Positions 36,635 through 46,647 of a stretch of 64,000 nucleotides of DNA are shown here, in pieces. The notes beneath the pieces are model-generated. The model was not told the origin of the DNA. It was given only the letters and a program-made list of their open reading frames with translations, and did no database searches. The DNA is taken from the NCBI GenBank assembly GCA_963969365.1, contig OZ017752.1:310001-374000 (forward strand), in the 5' to 3' direction. How positions within the stretch are numbered: position 1 is the stretch's first letter; each line of letters opens with the position of its first letter. The DNA comes from Asterochloris sp. CNOR1. Lineage: Eukaryota; Chlorophyta; Trebouxiophyceae; Trebouxiales; Trebouxiaceae. Position numbers and translations under genes: made by a program.

Positions 36635-38708
36635 TCATCTTGCAGTCCAGCCACCATCAATTGAGATGCAGGCGCCTGCAGCACAGCAAGGAGTGCCACT
36701 GGCCAGGTATCTAATCGGGGACCCTTGCACCTGATTGACAAGCTCCAACAGATGCACAGCAGGTCTCTCAAAGCTCAGCAACAATGAGCGTGACATCCGA
36801 CAGCTCGAATCAGCTTGCCTTGGAAGGATTGGGCATCATCGCTGCACAGGTGGCGCACCAGGGCAGCAATCTCCTCAGGCTTCACAAAGCGTTTTGTGGG
36901 CTGGTCTGCTAGCAAGACATCCTTGATCACTGTCTCCTGCAAGTCAGCTTGCACACACTGTCATCCTGTCCTGCCATGGCGCACATGCCGTAGCGCAACG
37001 AGTCAGAAGACCCACCAAAACATGCAGCACAGTGCAGGGCCAGAGCTCAAATGGAGCGGTGCAAGCCCTGGCCTGTGCCTTGTCAGGAAGCACTCTCAAA
37101 CAAGGGACAACCCTGAGCTCACCTTAGGAATGCCCCTTGCCTTTGCTGTGTCCTCCAGCTGGTTCTTGATTAGGTCTGTGAGGACATACCTGCAGTGGGC
37201 ACGGACACTTGCTGCTGAGCCTGCACTGCAGGTGTGCCTACCCAATGCAGGCAGACAGCTGCAGAGTACGCCCTGCAACTGCTGCCAGCAGACCCGTTTG
37301 AGAGCCCAGCGGACCGTAACCCGACAGCAGGCACCCGGCGACCCAAGCTTGCGGCTGCAGCATGGTGTCGGGGCTGCTGGTCACCACCCACCCTGGGCAG
37401 ATGGCGTTGCAGGTGATGTTCCCCTTCTGCGCCAGCTCAAGGCCGACGGTCTTAGTGAGACCTGCAATGCCGTGCTTGGCAGCATTGTAGGCACTCTTGT
37501 AGGGGGAGGCCACCAGCGCATGCATGGAGCCTGTGTTGATGATCCTGCAGGTCAGGGGCTTGCTGTCAGGCGGAAGGCATCCAAGCAGGCAACACAGGGC
37601 TTCAGTAAACGTGTTTTCCTGTAAGGAATAAGGAGGGTGGTATGCGCAGTGATACTGCAAAGTGAGCAACCACAGAGCCTGGCACGTGCCTATGATTCTG
37701 CAGTGCTTGGCACTTACATACAGCGCAACTCAGCTGTGGGCAGGTCCAGACAGCAGGCTGCCTGTCACAGTGCAGCTGCGACGAGGCAGCACTGACTTGC
37801 TGCTGCATGCCTGACCTGCCCCATTGCTGCTCCATCATGTAGGGCAGGGCTGCCTTGGTGGCGTGGAAGGCTGAGTTCAGGCAGACGTCTATGATGGCGT
37901 CCCACTTGTCTTCTGGGAACTCGTGAACAGGGGAGACAAACTGGATGCCCACCTGCAACGCAACAGCACCAGTGCTCTGCAGGCTGGTGCTCTGCTGCGC
38001 GGCCTGTCTCGGTCTCAGACCTGAGCGGCTGCACAACACGCTGCACAATATGCCTCCACGCAGCTCTGGCCCTGTGTAATGCAGGAGTGGGCTTTGTGAT
38101 GCAGGAGACACTCCTCCTCCATGGTGCAAGCTGGCATGCATGACAGCGGGGGTGCGGCAAGAGCTGTGGCAAGCCAGGCAAAGCGCTGGCCGCCAGATTT
38201 CTGTGTGATCCATGCACGTTGCCTGCTCACATTGTTGCAGAGGATGGAAACGCCCCGACCCATGTCATCCTGTGCCTTGGTGAACATGTCCCTGCAGCGA
38301 GGGCAGCACAATCAGGCCGCATGCATATGGCCGCCACTGCAAATGCGTCTGCCATTGATGTGGCAAGTGCGGCATTGCAACATTTGTGCATCCAGCGTGC
38401 CTGATCTCCTGTGGCTTCCTCACATTGGCAGAGCTGTGGCCAACACGCACATCAAACTCCTTTGCCAGGGCTGCGGTCTTGTCCTTGAGCTCCTTCTCGT
38501 CCACCAGGCCATGCATTACAATGTCAGCACCTGCTGCTGCCAGACCACGGATCATGCCAAACCCAATGCCCTGTGTGGAGCCTGCAGGGAGCACAGTCAT
38601 GATGTGCTCATGCAGGCAGACTGGCTCAACGTTCGACAAGCTGCACGTAGCCCTCATGCTAAGCTCACCTGTGACCAAGGCCACTTTGCCTGTGAGATTG
38701 ACTGCCAT
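36635..38708 (-). CDS. Short-chain dehydrogenase, 3-hydroxybutyrate dehydrogenase-like
   Basis: NAD(P)-dependent SDR, closest in pattern to D-3-hydroxybutyrate dehydrogenase (acetoacetate / 3-hydroxybutyrate interconversion). Eight exons (5' to 3'): 38708-38669, 38581-38401, 38291-38231, 37952-37816, 37544-37392, 37189-37123, 36936-36819 and 36675-36635; 798 nt, 265 residues. The cofactor motif is [10 protein letters not shown] (residues 13-22). NNVG stands where NNAG is usual, followed by [19 protein letters not shown]. Catalytic Ser146, Tyr159 and Lys163 are in [19 protein letters not shown], followed by [50 protein letters not shown] and the C-terminal SIDGGWTA. Two of its seven introns need a GC donor (after 38401, AG-GCACGC; after 36819, AAG-GCAAGC), because only these positions keep both phase and family alignment. 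It is divergent from EngB over 148 bp. No targeting peptide is evident. Substrate is inferred from similarity only. Confidence 0.88.
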
Positions 38709-38856
38709 GCCTGAGCTGGACCTATCCGGAAAGGCAAATGGGGTTGAAAGCAAGTCAATGCAGCATCTGCGGATCCTGAGGGCAGGCAGCACAAGCGAGG
38801 TGCAGGCTGTCCGAAAGGCTCGAAGATGGGCTGGAGGCGGCTCAGCGGCGGTGGTA
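38709..38856. promoter_or_regulatory. Bidirectional promoter SDR / EngB
   Basis: These 148 bp lie between the two start codons. The EngB frame stays open through this interval, with an in-frame ATG at 38759, so its start and the promoter boundary are uncertain. Confidence 0.5.
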
Positions 38857-40322
38857 ATGCAAGGTGCAACAATGCATGTCCTGCGCCTGCACGCCCCTCA
38901 GCAGGCCCTGAGGCGCCTTCCACATCCGGCACTGAGGCCATGGCGGTGTCTGCATGCTCTGGCCGGTCCAGCCCAGGCCTTCCAGGCTGAGGCTGGCACT
39001 GACAGCTCAACAGCCCAGCAGCAGCATATCCAGGAGGATGGGGTGCCAGCAGTGGAGCTGCCAGTGCCCACCAATGTAAAGATAAAGACAGCTGAGTTCG
39101 TGAAGAGCAGCGTCAAACTGTCCCAGTGCCCTCCTCCCACACTGCCAGAGTTTGCAGTCATTGGGCGTTCCAATGTGGGCAAGTCCTCCCTCATCAACAT
39201 GCTGACAGGCCGCAAATCACTTGCCATGGTCTCAAAAACGCCAGGTCAGCTGAATTGATGGCTCTGCAGTGGCTCTGTGGTCCCTGTGGCTGGTCGGCTG
39301 CAAGGCATGCCTGCCTGCCTGGCCTCAGCCAAACTCTCAGCTTTGCAGCAGCTTGCATGCAACCCATCGACCCCAGCGCTTGTGTTGATTCCCAGCCTGA
39401 CTGCGAGGGTGCCGGCTTGCCCTCAGCAAAGAGTCCTTGTCATGCATGCAGGCAAGACCCAGCACATCAACCACTTCATCATAAACAATACCTGGTACTT
39501 GGTAGACCTTCCTGGTTATGGGTGAGCAGCCTGCTTGACGTGAAGAGCAGCAACAGCAGCCAATTGCTGAGGCTAGCAGTCTGCTAGCAGCCTGCTGCTT
39601 GCGTGGGCTGTCCAGGCCAATGGCAGCTTTTAGCAGGCGCAGCCAAAGCAAACATATTGGGCCAGCTGCATTACCCACTGAGCTGGTGCGCATAGTCAAC
39701 TTGTTTGCGCCAGGCTCCTGAACTGGCCAAGCTGAATCGGCAGTCATCTGGGGGCTTGCCACCAAGGTGACAGGCTCAATGGCATGAAGGGCTCAGAGTT
39801 CACAATGCAGATGCCTCCCATTACTTATTGTTTGATCACTGTATTGTCCGGCATCGGATGCCACCTGCTCTAGGGCTGCTGCAAACCTGGCAGGTGTGCA
39901 TAGCAAACACAGCAAAGAGACTGCTCTGGTGGCCCTTGTACTGCAGATACGCAAAGCGAGCGAAGGAGAGGCGCTTGGAGTGGGGCTCCTTTACGCGAGA
40001 TTACTTTGTCAACAGACAGACTCTGGCCAATGTGCTGCTGCTGGTGGACGCCAGCATCCCACCCACCGACATCGACCTGAACTGCAGCAGCTGGCTTGCT
40101 GAGTCCAAGGTGCCTTTCTCCCTTGTCTTCACCAAAACAGACAAAAAGAAGAAGGGAGCTCCCAAGCCTGCCCAGAACATTGCTGCCTTCAAGGAAGCCC
40201 TCCTGAAAGACTGGGAGTACCTGCCCTACTCACTGCAGACAAGCGCTGCAACAGGGGCTGGCAGGCAGGAGCTGTCAGCTTACATTGCCTCCTTGCGTAA
40301 ACTTTATCTACAAGAGCAGTAG
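38857..40322 (+). CDS. engB: EngB/YihA-type GTPase, organellar
   Basis: GTPase of the TrmE-Era-EngA-EngB superfamily; bacterial EngB (YsxC/YihA) assists large ribosomal subunit assembly, and plant/algal copies work in plastids or mitochondria. Three exons: 38857-39244, 39452-39521 and 39947-40322; 834 nt, 277 residues. The first 70 or so residues (Arg/Ala/His-rich start, then Gln/Glu-rich) look like a transit peptide. G1 [12 protein letters not shown] is at about 103-114, G2 Thr lies in [14 protein letters not shown]3 is DLPGYGYAKR, G4 is FTKTDKKKK, and the G5 region is [14 protein letters not shown]. An in-frame ATG at 38759 would add 33 residues. The last 60 bp of the gene are tandemly duplicated just after the stop codon. 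Convergent with the flagellar gene, 188 bp between stops. Confidence 0.93.
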
Positions 40323-40395
40323 GCAGACGCCCGTCGGCAGGCAGGAGCTGTCAGCTTACATTGCATTCTTGCTACCCTGTTTCCCCAGAGCAGTA
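40258..40395. repeat. Tandem duplication of the EngB 3' end
   Basis: The stretch at 40259-40320 (ctggcaggcaggagctgtca, gcttacattgc) is repeated at 40334-40395 (tcggcaggcaggagctgtca, gcttacattgc), each ending in agagcagtag. The period is about 75 bp and the second copy is beyond the stop codon. Confidence 0.92.
40356..40360 (-). terminator. Possible TGTAA signal of the flagellar gene
   Basis: The plus strand reads TTACA inside the duplicated EngB tail, giving TGTAA on the minus strand 151 bp beyond the stop codon of the convergent gene (40511). A second copy of the pentamer is at about 40281-40285 in the EngB coding exon. Confidence 0.45.
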
Positions 40396-40510
40396 GGAGT
40401 GCGCCTGCTGGCAGAGATGTCGTTCCCCGCCTTGCTGTTTGATCATTTCATGCATTTCATGAATGGACTGTTGTGCAAGCTGAATGCTGAAAGAGGCGAG
40501 CGCTGAGGCG

Positions 40511-43500
40511 CTACCGCGTGACACTCTTTGCATGCCGTTTCAGCTTCTGCATGTGGAGCTCCATGGGCTTGGTGGTCTTCCCCTGCCGCGCCCACTCATC
40601 AATGTACACATTGGCATACTTGTCGAAGGTCTCATCCTCGTCTTGCAGCATCCAGTCACGGACCTGGCTGGCCTGCAGGGAGGCATACATTGCAAGCTCA
40701 GCTTGATGTGGCAATGAGCTTGGGTGCAGCCTGTGCTCCTCTCAGCTCCCATGCGGGCGCTGGCCAGGGCGTGCCAACAGGGCATATGTCACTGAACGTC
40801 CATGCAGTTGGGCAACATGGCGACACCGTATGAGGCATCTCATTATGCAGCCACTGCACCACCCAAAGGGGTGAGCCAATCGGGCTGCACTGGCCGCCAG
40901 TGTGCAGCACATCGAACTGCGCCAGGGAAACCCTGATGCGCTCATACCTCACCGCATGGCCTGACCCGGCGCAGCAGTGCAGCCTGCATGTTGATGACGG
41001 AGTGCATATAGCAGTGCGTGGCAGGCAGTTGCCGGCTCTAAGGAGAGGCCTCTCGTGCACTTGCCCCTCACCTCTTCATTGTGAGTCACAAGGCCAGCAT
41101 TGTATGCTACTTCCAAACTGTGCATGGGCACTGCAATGCATGCCAGGGAGCTGTAGCTGTCAGGGAGAGGCCCTGATGCATCGACTGTGCACCTCGTGAT
41201 CCTGAGCCACCAGGGCTGCAGCGCGTGCTGCCTTCTGGTCAATCTGGTGCTGCAGGAAAGCCACGTAGCGCCTGTTGATGTCCAAACGGTCCTTGGCCTC
41301 CTGAACCTGCAAGGACAGTGGTCAATGGCGGCTGTGTCAATTTTTGCGTGCAAGAGGTGGTGCAGGCACTTTGCACGCAGCACCTGCAGTCCAGGAGCTG
41401 ATACCTCCTGACTTTGCAGCGGCAGCAGTGAAGCAAGCTGCTCACTGCCGCAGCCAGCTTTGAATGCAAGTGCCATGCCAGGTGGCAGCAGTGAGCAGCT
41501 TACAGCGAACACCCGCCCATGACGCTGCCTGATCAGGGAGCCCTGGCCTTCAGGGCTGATGGATGGGTCCAAAAGCAAGAAGCCTGGCAGGCCTCATGTG
41601 TCTGGCAGCAGTGTAAAAGCACCGCAGTCTGCTGCATGGTCAGCTGACAGCCAGCAACTTCAAGCATGCAGGTTGATCGACAGGCTCATAGACAGCCCCT
41701 CAAGGGGTTCCCAGCAAGTGATGCCTGGCATTGCAGACTGTAGAGGATCCGCATGATAATAAGGTTGCGGAGCAAGGCTGCTCTGCATGCCTGAAGAGAA
41801 GCTGTTGCCCTCCTGTTTAACAGCGTTGGCTGTCCTCTGCAGGTGCTGCAGGGCTGTGAGCTGCGTCCTAGCTATTGCTTTGCTGTGCTGTGCTGCAATG
41901 ACATGGTAGCTGTCCCCAGGGCCCTGAGGAGCTGTGCCGCCAATTGACAGAGAGTGCAGAAGTGCTGGCTGCACCTGCTGGCGCTGCATCCTTAACATGC
42001 ATTTTCTGTGCACCCTGTGCCAGGCACACGCTGCATTGCAATGCATTGCTCCGCTATTGCTACGACCAAGAAAAAGACTGAAAGAGAGGCAGCATTGGAC
42101 TGCCATTGAAGATTCGCGATTCCATACAATCTCTCTGTTCCCACACACACAAGGGTTGCAGTCCAATATCCCTGTGCCAATCAATGTGCCGCCACGCACC
42201 TGGCACGCACCTGAAGCAACCCTTCACACGCCACAACAAATCTTTGTGCAGTTCCTCACTTCCCTTTGTCAGTGTGCCTCCACACGCCTGGCAAAAGAGA
42301 TATGTTCTCTTTTCTTATCACTTCAGCTCACCTCCTCTGCTTTCAGCTGCTCCAGCCGCTTCTGCCAGGCTGCGGCAAACTCCTTGTCTGCCGCTTCCTG
42401 GGCCTCTGCCCTGGCCTTCTTGACCTCGATCTGCCTCTTGCGACTCCTGCAACATGTTGACAGCCTGTCCCTGGCTCGGTGGGGCAGCTGGATGTGATGC
42501 AGCCCATAGCCACTGTCAGAAGCTGTGTTGACAGAGAAGCAGCACATTGAAGGACGCAGGGACTTACACGCATCATTGGTGAATTACTGCCTGAAAGCAA
42601 GTAGAAAGAAAAAGTCTTTCTGCCTGTCCCCACAGCACATGCCTCAATTGTATTGTCGTCTGCCTCCACTGAGCAGGCCTCACCTGTGGCTGCTGTTCCT
42701 TGCCTACTGGCGCAAGTTCTCTTGATCTCTGTGCCTGCTGCCTTTCCTGCAGTATTACTTCAGGCATTCTGCCCTCTGCCACCGTTGAGCAGGCCCTACC
42801 TGTCGATGCTGTCCATCTCCTCCTGGCGCAGCCGCTGCTCCTCTGCAGCATCAGCCTCAGCCTTGTCCTCTGCCTGTTTGATGTCCCGAGCTAGCCGCGT
42901 GTCACTGGCTGCCTTGGACTGCAGGCATAATGAAATATAAAACCCACAGGATGCAGTCACCAGCCACTGCGGACTGCAAGCATTGAAGCTCAGTCCTGAT
43001 CTTCAACTGCAGGATGCCATGGCCCTGAAGCTCAGCACTAAGTGGCCCTGCCCACAACTCAAAGCTCACACATTGGAGCTCGCTGTTGCTATTTTTTTGC
43101 ATGCCAGATGATGTTGCTGCAGTCTGTCAGAAAGTGGTTTGTGGGCACACAAGGGGCAGGCAGCATGTGCTGCTAACCGCAGAAAAGTCACTGACAATAA
43201 GCGTCAAGCAGCAAGGCACAGCTGCATGCAGAGTTGAAACTGATAGTTGAAACAGCCCCAGTCCTGCCTCCTGCGCTGAAGGACAAGCACAGAGATCCAA
43301 CCCCCAGAGAGTAGTCTGCCACAAAGCCGATCACACTCTACCTACAGACTGACACCACCTCCAACTAGATGCCAGACAAAAGGAGCGCCCACCTCCAGCA
43401 GGTTCTTCTCCATGTAGTCACGCATGCGCTGCTTGCGGGCCTCCTTGGCTGCCTCTCGCTCGGCCTCTCGGCGGCGGCGCTCCTCAGCCAGCTCAGCCTT

Positions 43501-46483
43501 CTTGGCTGCGTAGGCTGCAGCACACAGGGGAAAGATGAGCTCAACCGACTTAGGTGTTGTAAGCAGCCTAGGTGTTGTAGGCAGCAGACACGTTCTCCAA
43601 CATGAGCTCCGACTTAGGCAGTGTAGGCAGCAGATGCCTTCTCCCCTTCTTGGCAGCATGGGCTGCAGCACACATCAGGTGACGTAGTGATAGCAAGAAA
43701 GGAACCTCCCAAGGGAGTGCCCAACAACCCCACACCAGCATGCAGCCAGCCTCTTTAGCCCACAGTCCCCTGACAGCTTTAAATCCCATCTTTAGGTTAT
43801 AATTGAAGTACTGCAGCAGCATCAGGACTGCCGTCTCATCGAAGAAATTTAGCTGCGGGCAGCCGTGCCAAGCCCCAGCGGTCAAGCTCCAGCCATGGCC
43901 GCCCAGCAAACCATAGCCCCAGGCCACCATCTGATGCTATTCCTGGCTCACCCTCAACAGCAGCCATAGCCTCCTTCTCCCGCTCCACCTCAAGCTGCTT
44001 GAACTTCTGCAAAATCTCATTGGCCTGGTGGGTCTCCAGGTTGGCCCTCTTGGCCCGCTCCCGCATCGCTGTTTCCTGCACCAGACGGCATGCATGAGGT
44101 AACCAGAAGTCTGTTGGGCGCCTGGTGAGCCAGCACCTGAGGCAAGTAACACTGCTGCTTGGCTGCTGTATGAGGCTACCGATTGTGAGACAAAGCAGCA
44201 TCGCCCCCTCTACCTTACTTCGTCGCCTGGCGTCCCCAGAACATGCTGAGTGCAACTCGGCGGAGCTCCTTTCAGTCATCTGATGCGTTGCGAACCCGCT
44301 GCTGCGGCGCTGCAGTGCTGGCAGCACCTTGACAAATACAGGGCTGGGCCCTCTACAGCCCCTCCCAACTCTGGCTTGTCCGCACAAGGCCTCGAGAGAC
44401 AAACAAAGGGCTGGGCCCTCTACAGCCCCTCCCGCCTTTTGCTGGAGCCGCTTGGCCTCCTCTCAAGGCCTTGTGCGGACAAGCCCAAGTTTGCAGGCTT
44501 GACTTTCACCTGGCTGCATACAGCTTGATCCGCCATCTCCCTGAGCCGCTTGGCCACAGTACAGCACCTTAGACAGATGTCACCTGAGGCATGGCTGGGC
44601 TTCCTGCTACCAGGCGCACCTTCTGCTTGAGCTGCTCAGCCTCCTCCAGCGCCCTCTGGCGGATGAGCGCCCCCTCAGCCCTGTCAGCAGCCTGCTCATC
44701 CAGGATGCGCTGCTTGAGCGCCTCTAGCTGCTGCAGTTGCACGTCGCGCTGGGCCAGCGCACGCTGCTTGGCAGACCGCAGTGCTGCCAGCTCCTTCTCC
44801 TCCTGGGCCTGCAGCAAAGCAACAGACTTCATGTTTCCACTATTCGTCCATGACAGCAGCACAGCGCAGCCTGAACCCAGTGGCACTCAAAGGCTCATGG
44901 CGTGCAGCGCTGCCAGTTCCCTGTTCTCCAGGACCAGCAGGCAGCAATACACTCCTATAGGTGGTATCGAAAGGAGACCTGCAGGCTACGCGCAACTAGT
45001 GCTGCCAGCCTTGCCCTCATCTTCTGCCAGCAGGGGGGCTGGGGCTGTACGTGGCATCTGCTCACTGAGGAGATGGAGCGACCATCCACCGCTGCAGCCC
45101 TCCCAAACAGCTGCCCTCCCACCTCTAGCCCTGCCAACATCTGCGGGGGAGCCCAAAGTGCCCACATGCAATTCCGCCTGACATGCAAATTCAGGCCCAG
45201 GCGCACCATTCTTCCTCCCTTCCCTTTCGCAACTTGGCCCAGGCTGGCCACAGAGGACATGGAGGGTTTGACCAGAGAACCCACCCACCTTGAGCCCTGC
45301 CCACATCTGCTTGAGGAACGCCTCATCCTGCTGCCTGCGCAGGGCCTTGATCTGTGCCGCGTACTCCCTCTGGGCGGCCTGTTCCTGCATGACGTCGCTG
45401 AGCAGCAGCTTGCTGCGGAAGGCCTTTGGCTTGTCAGCATCCTCATACAGCATCTTGTTGGCAGCCTCTATCTGGACTCGACGAAGCTCAGCGCGCTCCT
45501 CTGCCTCGATCTCGTCCAGCTGCACAGGATTGACAGCCTTTGTCACTCTGCCAACAGTTGTGTGCAGCGGGCCAGAATGCCGTCCAAAGGCCTCCTTCTG
45601 CACGCCCGCAGAAGCCAGCAAAATCTTTTTGCGCACCCCGGTTGCGGCCTCTGCAACGCTTAGCATACCCTTCTGCCTGATCACTGTCCAGTTGCAGCAT
45701 ACACTCTCGACAGGCCAGCACTGCTCCGCATTGAGCATGTCCTTTCAACGGCATGGGGCGGTGGAGCCTGCAAAGCCTGCAGCATGCTCGGCATGCTTGT
45801 CTGTGAGCAAGGGGTGCAGCAGAGGCAGGTACATTTCTGGCCTTACGCGGACACGTTCAGCCTCCTCTGCTGCCAGACGCTCCTCCTTCACTTTGGCTTT
45901 GCGCTGCCGTTGCGCCTGCGACCAGAGCCAGGGCCACATGTCAGGCTGGAGGAGGTCGACAGCAGGCCCTGGCATCACAGCTTGACAGGTGGCTGGAAGA
46001 TGCCTGCTGCCGTTGTGTCAGGACATGTGACAGCTCAACCTGGACTTCGAGTGAAACAATGTGGGGTGTGTCAACCCGTGCAGTGCAGAGTCTGATGCGG
46101 AGACAGCCACCAGTTGACGTGTTCGAAGAGGGGCCAGGACGTGATGGACAAGCACGCCTGGCACTGCCGCGACACCAGGCAGTGACTGCTGGGGGACAGG
46201 CTGGTGCATAGCTGCATGAGCTGCGGCTGTGGGCCAAGTGCTGGGCATCCTTGCCTGCAGGGTGTCTGGCCATCTTGCAGCACGCTGATCGCTGAGCTTC
46301 TTCAGATGCAAGCGGTCTTGCTGCTGGGGCGTGTGCTCAGTCTCCTGAATCTGCATCGATGAATGGGGAGAGCAGGTTCAGGCAGGCCTGCTTGCAAAGC
46401 TGCATCACTGGAGAGACCATGTGACCTGCCTTTGCACGTATTGCCTCAAGCTGCTTCCTGGTAATCACTGTGACGTTGCTCAT
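40511..46483 (-). CDS. CFAP210/CCDC173-like axonemal coiled-coil protein
   Basis: Eleven exons (5' to 3'): 46483-about 46418, 46350-46255, 45915-45847, 45519-45289, 44808-44620, 44075-43952, 43514-43393, 42918-42800, 42446-42332, 41306-41193 and 40672-40511; about 465 residues. It is almost entirely charged coiled coil (E/K/R/A/Q), the trichohyalin-plectin-homology type. Family cues are the early KKLSDQRAARWPDTLQAQRQ (family pattern: aligned Arg, W-P-x-T-L, then basic), KAFRSKLLLSDVMQEQAAQ, and a C-terminal DETFDKYANVYIDEWARQGK. These fit CFAP210, a microtubule inner protein of doublet microtubules; related axonemal proteins such as CFAP45 or MNS1 cannot be excluded. The exon 1 donor is ambiguous: ATG-GTCTCT ending at 46418, or a GC donor after AAG at about 46430; both keep phase. 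Intron 2 uses a GC donor (CAG-GCAAGG after 46255). It shares a 164-bp promoter with the ABC gene. Confidence 0.7.
42655..42840. repeat. Echo of the 3' edge of exon 8 of the flagellar gene
   Basis: The exon edge at 42779-42835 (ccaccgttgagcaggcccta, cctgtcgatgctg) is copied 118 bp away at 42663-42718 (ctccactgagcaggcctcac, ctgtggctgctg), including the reverse-strand donor and the ctggcgca that follows. Confidence 0.83.
43495..43680. repeat. Echoes of the 5' edge of exon 7 of the flagellar gene
   Basis: The exon edge with acceptor at 43498-43530 (cttcttggctgcgtaggctg, cagcacacaggg) recurs at 43646-43680 (cttcttggcagcatgggctg, cagcacacatcagg). Between them, taggtgttgtaagcagcc and taggtgttgtaggcagc form a further short tandem pair. 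Confidence 0.82.
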
Positions 46484-46647
46484 ACTGCCGGGCCAGATGC
46501 AAGTGTGTGTGGGGGCCTCCTGACGTTGGCCAGCTCAGTTTGGCAGATACGAACGCATGGACATTGACCTACCACATCGGACCTGTGGAGGAAGCTGTTC
46601 ATGCGCTGCCTCATGTGATCAGAGACAGAATTGGCAGCCCGAAAGCA
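46484..46647. promoter_or_regulatory. Bidirectional promoter flagellar gene / ABC transporter
   Basis: Only 164 bp separate the two start codons. No clear TATA box is visible. Confidence 0.5.

Noticed and set aside
38386-38850. Long N-terminal extension of the EngB frame
   Set aside because: The open frame upstream of about 38759 overlaps SDR exons on the other strand and carries no recognisable sequence; only the part from 38759 or 38857 on is plausible.
44430-44570. Possible extra exon in the flagellar gene (gagccgcttggcc segments)
   Set aside because: No acceptor gives the right phase. The segments look like echoes of the 44620-44808 exon, and the neighbouring exons already join in phase 0.
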